Shown in pieces: positions 24,984 to 33,911 of a stretch of DNA of 64,000 bases. Both the position numbers and the translations under genes were made by a program. The notes under the pieces are model-generated. The model did no database searches. It was not told where the DNA came from and worked only from the letters and a program-made list of their open reading frames with translations. How positions within the stretch are numbered: position 1 is the stretch's first letter; each line of letters starts with the position of its first letter. This stretch comes from Triplophysa rosa. Its lineage: Eukaryota > Chordata > Actinopteri > Cypriniformes > Nemacheilidae. The stretch lies in contig NC_079890.1 in NCBI RefSeq assembly GCF_024868665.1, positions 29,901,071 through 29,965,070 on the forward strand. The letters run 5' to 3'.

Positions 24984-26961
24984 TTACTGAAACATTTTAA
25001 TTTTAAGAGCTTGAATTTTTGGGGAAAGCTTGCTGCCATCCAAATTCATCAGTACCTTCTGGAAAAATTCAAATGTGAATTTGAGACTCTGAGGGTAGCT
25101 TAAGTTGAGAGCGTAGATCAGGCCAAACAGCATCACTATTCCAAAGGAAATACTCTTCAAGTGATGTAGCAGCATCACACCCTCTATAGCTACTCCAATA
25201 TCCTCTGGAACTTCCTCAGCTGCACCTTCTTTATGGATCACATAAAGCCCCAGAGTGGTCTCTGAAATTCCTCTCTCAGCTTCTTCAGGGTTGCAGTCCT
25301 AAGTCAAAAAGAAAAAAACAAACAAACAAAAAAACTAACAATTAACACCTTGTCCAGTTTACTGATATATTGGACACATGTAAGTTAGAAGGTCCTTTTA
25401 AAAAGTACATATACAAACCTCAAATTCTTTGATGAGAGTTGTAATGTCCTCATTGAGGTACACACACAGACACTTTATGACACAGTCTCGTTTGATGTAT
25501 ACGTCATCACACTAGAAAATGATTAAACAATGTCAAATAAACTGGTTGTACTTTAGCAATTGTAATTAGTTTTATAAAGAAGTAATATACATTTTACTAC
25601 ACCTTGTCTGCAGTTGTCATAATGCGTGATATCTTCTGTCCAGAAGCACCTCATTTGCTGTTGAAGACCTTATGCAGATTAAAAGTGTATCTGTCCAGCT
25701 GCCCGAAGAACATTGACAGAAGAGGCACTGTAGTTATCAGCATGAATTCAGCATTTATCTGAGAGAAAGTGGAAAATAAGGAAAGAAAAGAAATATATGG
25801 TTACTGTAAATCAATTTATTGCAATTTACAAAAAAAATGTCTTGTGTTTACAACACTTACTTCATTTACTGTGAACAGTGCCGGCCACCTGCTTTGTAAA
25901 TCAGAAACCATTCCCATGTCCTCAACCAATTCTTGTCGCCTATAGGAGAATGTCAATTGCATTTTTTCCTTGATGACTGCCTCATTATTTTTCTTTTTCA
26001 CTTCAGTTAAGAGAGCAATTCTTTCCTTCTCCATGCTCTCAGCTGTTTCTCCTTTTGGGAAGCAAGGAAGGAAATTTACCTCAGCTTTCCTTGGCTTTTT
26101 GATGTTTGCTGCTGCTTTACCTTGACCTTTACGCTTGTTCTTAAGAGAATTCACAGCGATTTCAGGGTGTCCAATCTTGCTGAGTTTTGAGCGAAAATTA
26201 GCCATCTTAATCTTTAAGTAGTGTTTCCATCCTTCATGGCCCGTGTGAGTTCCTTTTTCCCTCAAGTAAGGGTGGGCATTTATCAGGGCTTCAGCTGCCT
26301 GATCAAGTTGACTATCAGTGGGATATGCAGTAAACCTAAAGATCTGCTCTGCCATGCCTTCAAGAATGTCCGATCTTAGTTTTGGTGGTGGAATAAGTAG
26401 TGTTCCACTTTTGTTGAACTCTGCATCAGCTCTCTGAAGCTGAATTTCAGCAGAGCATGAAAACCGAGGAATTACAAAAACCTGAGGCCAAGAACAGGTT
26501 CTTGACTCAGGAGACAAAACTACGACAGTATCAGCACAGCTGCATACCGAGTCATCAGACAAGTTGACTTCTTGGGCTGGGTCAATAGAAGAGGGGCTTA
26601 CATCTCTCACGTCAGCAGTATCACAGGTAGCTGTACTAAATGCACTGGGTGAAGGTGTGGTGGAGCAGTAAGGTAAAGCAGGCTCAGTCTCTAGCATGCT
26701 GGAATTAGAGTCTTCAGTTGATAGAAAAATCAGTTTCAGGGTATCCCTGTCTTCAATTTCACTGGTAGACATGAGATTCACATATTCATTTCCAAAGTCC
26801 TTATCTTTGTACTGCAGCCTGAACTTTTGCTTCAACCCAAAAACTGTGATTATGTCATGGACAAGGTCATCGACAGACATCGGGATTCCTTTCTTGAGTA
26901 CAAGTTTTCTTGCATCATCCTCCCCACCAAAAACAATCCTCAGAATCACTGGACTTGACAT
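24984..26961 (-). CDS. CACTA accessory protein, PB1-like plus SAMD3-like, four exons (one TGA)
   Basis: I do not know its biochemical role. The start is MSSPVILRI at 26961, just after a tttctaaaag-type acceptor near 26975; the in-frame upstream codons to 27060 lie in the putative intron. Exons are 26961-25861, 25758-25603, 25511-25419 and 25298-24984, all phase 0. Donors are gtaagt, gtgtag and gtttgt; all acceptors end in ag. The total is about 554 codons. Residues 1-80 look PB1-like (FRLQYKDKDFGNEYVNL). A Ser-rich linker follows. From about residue 170 the sequence resembles fish SAMD3-like proteins: PPPKLRSDILEGMAE, GWKHYLKIKMANFRSKL, a basic stretch KNKRKGQGKAAANIKKPRK, ETAESMEKERIALL, then exons 2-4 (INAEFMLITTVPLL, CLCVYLNED, LGLYVIHKEGAAEEVPEDIG). 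TGA at 25653-25651 (codon 36 of exon 2) interrupts an otherwise intact frame, so this copy may give a protein of about 402 residues. The basic stretch could bind DNA or serve as a nuclear signal. Confidence 0.75.
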
Positions 26962-26975
26962 TTTTCTTTTCTTTT

Positions 26976-27070
26976 CTAAAAGAGGTAACAAAGTTGAAAA
27001 AGAAATGAACACAGTTTTTTTTATTGTTACTGTACTAAATAAACATTTAAACGCTAGCACATAAACGCTT
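26976..27070 (-). other. Candidate intron linking transposase and accessory ORFs
   Basis: On the minus strand the transposase stop (ATATAAG) is followed by gtaaagcg, and about 95 bases later ctcttttag precedes AAAAGAAAAG and the accessory ATG. The interval also holds AACAATAAAAAAAA, which could serve as a polyadenylation signal for the transposase mRNA. Splicing here would put both ORFs on one RNA. Confidence 0.45.
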
Positions 27071-27074
27071 TACC

Positions 27075-29759
27075 TTATATGAGAATGTGCCTCTTCAGGG
27101 TTACCATTCGTCTTCCTCCTACCATATAATCAAACAGTGGATAAGCATCAGTTAGCTGTTCAAGATCAATCAGGGCAACCTCTCTATCAGGTGAGACAGT
27201 CAATTGAAAAGCTCTGAAATGTTCCTGATACCATGCACATAGTATCTTCACAACAAAATGCAAAGTGCTCTTGACGATACACATTTGAAGAATTTCAGCA
27301 AACTCTGGCAGACCACCAGCTGACCCAAAAGCAATCAGCATACCCGTTCTATAATTGATCCCATTGTTTGTCACATTATTTGCAAGATGGACCTCACTGA
27401 TTCCTGGATATTTCTCTTTTAACCCTGCAACAACTTCCTTGTTTAAGACATCAACAGGAAGTGTGGAGACCTGTGTAACTTCTAGAGTGGATGTCTTAAG
27501 CCTACATGAATGGATTAGATAAGCAATCATTTGCTGGTGTTTGGCAGCCAGTGTGAGCGTGATGTTTTTGAAACAATTTGTATGGCGAGCAACTTTCTTA
27601 AAGAAACTATGTTTCGCCTCGAATCTCATAGTCCATTGCCCCAACAAAGGTCCAAAACACTTAATCATTTGTGGATAGTGTTCCACATAATGATGTTTTG
27701 GCAACAACTGTGATGGAAAGAGTTCAACAAATTTGTGTCTGTGCTCAGCAATTTTGCAGTTTAAGTAGGCTATGGTTTCTTCATTTTGAATAGGGGCAAC
27801 AGCAAGTTCAACTATTTCTTTCAAATCAAGAAGTATAAGCCAGGCTGGCTCAGGCTCTGGTATCAAGTCCCCAATAATGAATGGAAGCAATCTCAATAAA
27901 TTCCAATTCTCATGTGCATTGCCTCCAATGGACCTTTTGGAGGCATATGTACATGGAATAATGTGAGGTCTGTTGGTTTTATCACCCCACTTATAGGGAA
28001 AGTTTAAGATCAGTGTGTTGAGAGTATGAAGAGACAGGTGCTTTTTGGAAACAAATTCTCTTAAACAAAGTGCAATCTCCACTGGCACAATGCCCTCAAA
28101 TAAGTCGTGTGCAATGTCAGGAGGGTAGCCTTGAGTTACATGAAAGTGAGATAATTTCTCTGTTAACGCAAAACCCCTTTTTACTCCACAAATTGTGGAA
28201 GAGTTTTCCTTTGCAGATGAAACGTGTGTCTCATGAGTTCCCTTAGTTCTAAGGGCAAACTCCCCAGTCTGAACAGATAGAGCCTGGATCTCTAACCTCT
28301 TCGCTACACAAAACCTGCAAAAGTACTCACCAGAAAAACTCTCTATAAAACCGGCTAAACTGTGTACCCCTAGATTATCTGCTATGACAGACTGGACTGT
28401 ACCTTTCACAAACCGTCCCAGTTCTGGAATATACACCCCGTGACTCTCTAAAGTAATCAATTCCTGAAAAAGAGGCTCTAAAATTGTGCCATACCCATGT
28501 GACTTCACATGCTCACTCTTGCATAAAACTGCCAAATAGATAGAAGAAAGTATTGAGTTGCATCCAGGTGGCAAGTTATTCAAAATCCAATAGACCCCAC
28601 AAAGTTTGTGTTTCTTGCGTGAGGTGCCTAAGGGGTTACAGAGTTCAAAATCATCAATGTACAATGACAAAGATATTTTTAATTCCTCTCCACAAAAAAA
28701 AGAGTTTTCCTTGAAATATAGACCATCTCTTATGGACCTGTACTGCTGTTCTTTCTGTTCCCCTGAATCAGTTGTCTGTCTCTCGTGGTCATCAATTACA
28801 CAGTTTAAAATATTACTGCAACTGAACAGCTGCTGAAGAGAAGGCAAAATAGGTATATACTGATATGTCTTTTTAGTCTTTTGATCAAGGATAAACTCAA
28901 CTGGCTCTACAACACGAACATGTTCCTTGTAGAACTGTTTGCGTTTAAAAGCTGTGGCAAGGGGGCCACCTTTTTCTATGGCTTTAACCAAGGAATATGA
29001 CTTACCCACTGCTTCAGAAAGCTCTTGAATGACAGACTCATCAATTTCTAAATTGTGATTTCTAAGAATGTCAGAAATTATGCTACGAGTCACTGGAATT
29101 GATGCCAAGGTTAATGAATAATGTAGTTCATGAAGTAATTCATCGACTGCTGTGGCTGGGACATGCAAAATGTTTTCCAATTTTAATAAAACAAGGGCGA
29201 TATTCAAAACACTTGCCTTAGAAATATCTTCATCATTATTAATGTCACTGCATAACAAAGATTCTGACAATGAATCTGTTGAACAAGAGGGAAAATCAAT
29301 ATGAGGACTGGCTGACTCCTGACAATCTGCAGAGATTGTGACAACGTCTGAATTAAAATCGGTTAGACAATGGGGATTGTGCTTCCTATTTTTGTGTGTA
29401 TGAAAGGTATTATAAATGTTACTTTTAAATGTACATTCTTTAAACACACAAGTCACAGTTTCATGGTTGCGCAAATGCTCATTTACATGTCTGAAGTAAT
29501 CTCTTTCATTTGACTCAATGCATGTACACAGCTGACATGAAAAGGTGGCTAATTGGCCTTGTTTTGGAGATGACTGATCTCGGTGGGCACGGTATATGTG
29601 ACTAAAGAGATTTTTCCACGATTTAAAAGTGCAAGGACAATTACTATATACACAAGGATGGCTAAACCTTGACCCAAAATGTCCGTGTTTAAGCTTTGAA
29701 TGTTTAAGTAAATCATACCTGCTAGATACCTCTGTGCCACAGACTTTACATTGCCACAT
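27075..29759 (-). CDS. CACTA/EnSpm-type transposase with C2H2 fingers, 894 aa
   Basis: Predicted to excise and integrate the surrounding element. The single open exon has no stop or frameshift. Four C2H2-like fingers occupy residues 4-25 (C4, C7, H20, H25), 36-59, 75-95 and 104-127; they probably bind DNA. A low-complexity acidic region follows. The C-terminal half resembles CACTA transposases: LYIDDFELCNPLG (D369, D370), ADNLGVHSLAGF (D461) followed by YFCRFC, GYPPDIAHDLFEG, and MRFEAKHSFFKK (E714). D369/370, D461 and E714 are my candidates for the DDE triad, assigned by motif resemblance only. The upstream sequence gtactttcag/GTGAATGAG at 29778-29776 is a good splice acceptor 16 bases before the ATG, so a non-coding exon should lie upstream. 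The stop TAA is followed by G and a gtaaag donor leading to the accessory gene. Confidence 0.85.
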   Translation of the reverse strand: MWQCKVCGTEVSSRYDLLKHSKLKHGHFGSRFSHPCVYSNCPCTFKSWKNLFSHIYRAHRDQSSPKQGQLATFSCQLCTCIESNERDYFRHVNEHLRNHETVTCVFKECTFKSNIYNTFHTHKNRKHNPHCLTDFNSDVVTISADCQESASPHIDFPSCSTDSLSESLLCSDINNDEDISKASVLNIALVLLKLENILHVPATAVDELLHELHYSLTLASIPVTRSIISDILRNHNLEIDESVIQELSEAVGKSYSLVKAIEKGGPLATAFKRKQFYKEHVRVVEPVEFILDQKTKKTYQYIPILPSLQQLFSCSNILNCVIDDHERQTTDSGEQKEQQYRSIRDGLYFKENSFFCGEELKISLSLYIDDFELCNPLGTSRKKHKLCGVYWILNNLPPGCNSILSSIYLAVLCKSEHVKSHGYGTILEPLFQELITLESHGVYIPELGRFVKGTVQSVIADNLGVHSLAGFIESFSGEYFCRFCVAKRLEIQALSVQTGEFALRTKGTHETHVSSAKENSSTICGVKRGFALTEKLSHFHVTQGYPPDIAHDLFEGIVPVEIALCLREFVSKKHLSLHTLNTLILNFPYKWGDKTNRPHIIPCTYASKRSIGGNAHENWNLLRLLPFIIGDLIPEPEPAWLILLDLKEIVELAVAPIQNEETIAYLNCKIAEHRHKFVELFPSQLLPKHHYVEHYPQMIKCFGPLLGQWTMRFEAKHSFFKKVARHTNCFKNITLTLAAKHQQMIAYLIHSCRLKTSTLEVTQVSTLPVDVLNKEVVAGLKEKYPGISEVHLANNVTNNGINYRTGMLIAFGSAGGLPEFAEILQMCIVKSTLHFVVKILCAWYQEHFRAFQLTVSPDREVALIDLEQLTDAYPLFDYMVGGRRMVTLKRHILI

Positions 29760-30444
29760 TCCCAGAACTCATTCACCTGAAAGTACAAAAATACATCAAC
29801 AACTGAAATCAACACACTGAATTACAATTACAACTAATTACAAAAAACACACGTACCTTAATTGAATGATTTTCTCAAACCAGACTTAAAAATACGCTGG
29901 AAAAATCTAATTTTTAGAGGTCTCTGAAATAGTAAAGATGACATTTAGTTAGACTTTGTGTAAAGCAATTATAACTCTGCATGCATGTTCCATTTCATTG
30001 ACATCATTTACACGTGTGCAGGTCGATAACGTATAAATGCTTGATTAGATGTGTTTGTGGAACGTTTCTGCATTAAGTGCAAAGAATATAGCATACTTCT
30101 ATAAGATCGATTTATCGTGTTATTACAACGTTTTACCATAATGCCAATGAATGTCGACATAATGAAGCTGTTATTTTCGGTATTTTTTAAAATCATGAAT
30201 GTATGCGTAATCTGTTAGATGCAAAATGCAAACAGTCAATCGACAACACATATTAAAAAGAACACTCGTTTTAAACTTGAAGGAAGTAAACATCAAGTTT
30301 ATTCGCCTAAAGTAACTTACGTGATGGCAAAACTATTATTTTAATTCGTGTGAAGTACAGTGATGGCAAAACGATGTCTCTTATTAGGCAAAGCTTTATC
30401 ATTTAGACAGTTGTTGAAGCCTAAAATTTTTAAAGATATCCTAC

Positions 30445-30562
30445 CTTTTGTAATATGCCGAGTAAGCAACGTGCTTTCGACAGCTCAGCTTCCCTCCAAA
30501 AGAAACCTGCTCAACAACGTGCTTCCGCAATCAGTCATTTTTACTCTAAGGCGCATGCGCAG
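30445..30562 (-). promoter_or_regulatory. Candidate CACTA promoter and non-coding first exon
   Basis: GCGCATGCGC at 30551-30560 is a perfect NRF1-type palindrome in a locally GC-rich stretch (TTGCCGTAAGGCGCAAATG in minus reading). Downstream on the minus strand, ATTACAAAAG/gtagga gives a donor at 30445/30444 that could splice to the acceptor at 29777 just before the transposase ATG. No TATA box was identified. Confidence 0.45.
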
Positions 30563-30759
30563 CATCTACATTTGCGCCTTACGGCAACGAATCAAGTAAA
30601 GTGTATGTAATTTCATCACATTGATCTTGAATGCATTATATTTATGTCATGTAAAAGTAAATCAAAAGAATAATATGTATTTTATACTTTTTTAAATATA
30701 TTTTATTTAAATTATTTGCCTAATATGAATTACTGACAAGAATCATTTTTTTGAGTGTA

Positions 30760-31009
30760 GAATGCCATAGAAGAAACTTTTTTGTCTGAATGGTTCCACA
30801 AAGAACCATTTTAACATCCAAAGAACTTGCCTGTTTCACAAAAGGCTCTTTGTGGTGAAAAAAGGTTCTTCAGATTATAAAAAAGTACAAAGTAAGAAAG
30901 AGATGGTTCTTAAAGAACCTTTGACTGAATGGTTTTTTGTGGAACAGAAAATGATTCTTTTTATGATATCGCTGTGAAGAACCTTTTAACTACCTTTATT
31001 TTGAGAGTA
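30760..31009. mobile_element. Hairpin MITE with AAAGGTTCTT/AAGAACCTTT repeats
   Basis: Made of alternating inverted motifs (GGTTCCACAAAGAACC, GAAAAAAGGTTCTTC, TTAAAGAACC, GAAGAACCTTTTAAC) and ending CCTTTATTTTGAGAGTA. The usual family end (CACTCT...AAATAAAGG in inverse) is present on the right. The left end is missing or replaced at the junction with the CACTA element. Such CACTCT-ended MITEs are abundant in cyprinids. Confidence 0.7.
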
Positions 31010-31168
31010 ATATATAAAGTATTTTATTACAATTGAAAAAAATTAGTGGCCTTTATGCAATCATCTTTAATACTCATGTTCACGAGAGTAAGTCCACATT
31101 TCTGATATGTGCCTGTGTTGTTATAATTCCTGTGTTGTTTTACTGCATTGCAATGTCAATTATCTCAC

Positions 31169-31364
31169 CTTGCGGTTCAATTGTAAAATAACTGTACCAT
31201 GAGAAACAGGATTCAACAATGTTAATTGCCTTTGACAGATAATCTGGTACCGCCCCAATTCCAAATGGGCAGAAAGAATAGGTTGGGAAATCAAAAATGT
31301 AGACGTATGTGTTTGTGGCAGTGGGGGGCTGATGGTAATGTGGAAAAATACAGCAGCATCCTGT
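31169..31364 (-). other. Exon-like open segment, unknown
   Basis: On the minus strand a tacttcag acceptor at 31365-31366 and a CAAG/gtgaga donor at 31169/31168 bracket 196 bases. Two of the three frames are open throughout; one reads YVYIFDFPTYSFCPFGIGAV. If the donor is not used that frame ends EIIDIAMQ-stop. I do not recognise it. It could be an exon of an unidentified host or transposon gene, or chance. Confidence 0.25.
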
Positions 31365-31528
31365 CTGAAGTATCACCTATTTTTCAGGACACTGCATTTT
31401 CAGGTCAATGGAAAAAAGTTCAAACCTAGATCATTGCTTTAACACAATTTACAAAGAACTCAAAGCAATCGCAATGCAATGCATAAATGCAAGCACAGCA
31501 CTTTCCTAATTTGCTTTTTCCCTTACCG

Positions 31529-31782
31529 AAAAAAAGGAGAGAGAGTTTACCATCAACATAATATTTGTACTTGTTCTCATAAAGACGTTTTACTTCAGCT
31601 CTCTCTGAATCCATTAAAGCTCTTTGTAAAGCCTGTCTGCTGATGAAGAGAGGCAATGTTAGGCCCCTGCAACACTTACAGCTTGTGGAGATGCCTCTCA
31701 TAATCACATCATGTTCTATATTTGTATCACCAAGCTTTAAATTGGTATATATTGACAGACAGTCAAACCAAAAATTATTCAC
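31529..31782 (-). other. Exon-like open segment, unknown
   Basis: The frame contains RALMDSERAEVKRLYENKYK, which has a protein-like, charged-helix composition. A tgttgcag acceptor-like site (about 31670) and a TTTTTTCG/gtaaggg donor (about 31529) bracket it. The same strand has another exon-like segment 165 bases downstream. Not recognised; possibly part of one broken gene with 31169-31364. Confidence 0.3.
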
Positions 31783-31809
31783 ATTCAGATATATTTTTTA
31801 CTAGTTGTA

Positions 31810-32359
31810 CAGGACACTGTAGTTTATTAATGCAAGTGAGGATAGCAAAATGAAGAAAACTGTGACATTTTACAACAAAATTTTTCGTATAATAAATATT
31901 TATAAAAATTTAAAAATAAAAATATTATACAAATTTGGGAACAAATTATTCAGACACTTTGACCTGAACATGCTTTGCAAAAGTGTTTTTTCTTTCATTG
32001 CTAATGCAACCTTTTTACACGACAGACTAGACAAAATTAAGCATTGCTTGGAAATTGGTTGCCCTAAATTGGTATTACATAATTGTGCAGCCTACTTTTA
32101 TTTAATTATTTAATTAATTTAACAGCTGGCTATTCAACCTAATCCATGTGAAAAATGTTGAAAGTGTCTGAATAAAAAAATAATAAAATGGTTTGACTGT
32201 TTTACAAGTTATATTTTAAGTAATATAATAAAATATATTATAAATTAATATATTTGTATCAATGTAGAATGTAAAACAAAACAGTGTTAAAAGGAACCCT
32301 TAGAGCGTTTTCTTTTCAATTTCTACACCAGCCAGCAAGCAAATACGCATTTAACATTT
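31810..32359. other. AT-rich non-coding DNA
   Basis: Very AT-rich, with a chance frame at 31850-32113 (Lys/Ile/Phe-rich). No feature recognised. Confidence 0.4.
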
Positions 32360-32371
32360 ATTAATAAGCTT

Positions 32372-33899
32372 ATGTATGTGGCAAGAGCAGCCTCTTAATC
32401 ATCTGTACTCATCCTACTGGATCTATCTGCTGCCTTTGACACCGTATAAGTATATTCTACTATATACTACCCTGTAAAATGTCTCTTATATGTTATTATC
32501 CCCCATTTTCTGTAAAATAGTCTTTATTTTATATATGCACAATTTAGAATCATTTAGACTGTAAATCGTATTATATTGTATTGTCATTGTGTTGAATGTC
32601 TGTACTAGAAGCTTCCAACACCAAAGAAAATTCCTTGTGTGTGCAAGCACACTTGGCAATAAAGCGCTTCTGATTCTGATTCTGAATCTGGTTAACCACC
32701 ACATCCTCCTGTCTACCCGCAAGGCTATGGGTGTCTCTGGAATGGTGCTACAGTGGTTCAAGTCTTACTTCTCAGGTAGGTCATTTAGAGTATCCTGGAG
32801 AGGTGAGGTCTCTGAGTCCCAACATCTCAATACATGGGTGCCTCAGGGCTCAGTGCTTGGACCGTTGCTATTTTCCATATATATGACATCCCTAGGTTCT
32901 GTCATTCGGAAACATGGCTTTTCCTATCAGGATAATACACAACTCCACCTGTCATTTCAGCCTTTATGATCAGACTGTTTCTGCATGCATTTCAGCATGC
33001 CTGAGTGACATTTTGCTCTGGATGAAGGACCATTACCTGCAGCTGAACCTTGCAAAAACAGAACTGCTTGTAATCCTGGCCGACCCAAAGATTCATGACA
33101 ACCTCTCCATTCAACTAGGCTCAATAACCATCACACCTTCCAGAACGTCCAGAAACCTGGGAGTGGAAATCGATGATCAGCTAAACTTCATGGATCATGT
33201 TGCCAGCACCGCCCAGTCCTGTAGATTCATCCTCTACAACATTATTGAAAATTAGACCGTTCCTGTCCGAGCATGCTATGCAAATCCTAGTCCAGGCTCT
33301 TGTCCTGTCCAGACTGGACTATTGCAATGCGCTACTGGCTGGACTCCCAGCTTGCATGACCAAACCTCTACAGATGATCCAGAATGCAGCAGCAAGAGTG
33401 GTCTTCAATGAACCGAAGAGAGCACAAGTCACTATCTTCATTAAGTTACATTGGCTCCCAATAGTCGCTCGCATCAAATTCAAAACTCTGCTCTTGGCCT
33501 ACAAGACCACCACTGGATCAGCACCCCTATATCTTCACTCGCTAATACAGATTTATGTATCCACCAGATCCCTACGCTCTGCAAACGAACGACGTCTTGT
33601 AGTGCCATCCCAAAAAGGTAAAAAATCGCTATCACGTACCTTCTCTGGATCTGTTTCACATTTGTGGAATGATCTGCCTGCTGCTACAAAACCAGCAGAT
33701 TATGTAGCCATCTTTAAGTATAGGCTGAAAACACATATCTTCTGTCAGCACCTCAACGATTAGTTCTGACTTCTATTTCTTTTCTACTCTATCTATCCTT
33801 GTCCTTATGTTGCTCCAATTGCTTCTATTGTTTACCTCATTTGTAAGTCGCTTTGGATAAAAGCTTCTGCTAAAGGACTAAATGTAAATGTAAATGTAA
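32372..33899 (+). mobile_element. L2-type LINE, 5'-truncated, 12-bp target duplication
   Basis: ATTAATAAGCTT flanks both sides (32360-32371 and 33900-33911), a clear target-site duplication. The reading starts VARAAS and LILLDLSAAFDTV (RT motif A). After an insertion it continues VLQWFKSYFSGRSF, PQGSVLGPLLFSIY, a broken motif-C region, LQLNLAKTELLVI, SRLDYCNALLAGLPA, IQNAAARVVF, LHWLPIVARIKFKTLLL, NERRLVVPSQKGKKSL and FKYRLKTHIF. The frame shifts at least twice (near 32965 and 33240). The 3' tail GGATAAAAGCTTCTGCTAAA with ATGTAA repeats matches the copy at 591-636. Confidence 0.9.
32448..32690 (+). mobile_element. Rex1-type LINE 3' fragment nested in the L2 LINE
   Basis: Between AAFDTV and the continuation NHHILLS, about 240 foreign bases interrupt the L2 frame. 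They end GGCAATAAAGCGCTTCTG followed by ATTCTG repeats, the tail style of Rex1/CR1-like LINEs. This dates the fragment as younger than the L2 copy. Its target duplication is not clear. Confidence 0.65.
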
Positions 33900-33911
33900 A
33901 TTAATAAGCTT

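Larger units (their letters stand above)
23845..30757 (-). mobile_element. CACTA/EnSpm-type DNA transposon, near-complete, two genes
   Basis: The left terminus is CACTCAAAAAAATATTT. The inverse of the right terminus is CACTCAAAAAAATGATT, so 13 bases are identical. TA lies immediately outside both ends (23843-23844 and 30758-30759). CACT-type ends with a 2-bp duplication match the animal CACTA/EnSpm pattern. The 6,913-bp interval encodes a full-length transposase and a spliced second gene, both on the minus strand. The right-hand 0.3 kb is GC-richer and promoter-like, and the left end would hold the 3' untranslated region. The intact 894-codon frame and matching ends suggest fairly recent activity. 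Confidence 0.85.

Noticed and set aside
30360..30599. 79-codon plus-strand frame in the CACTA right end
   Set aside because: It is antisense to the likely promoter and first exon and has no recognisable domain.
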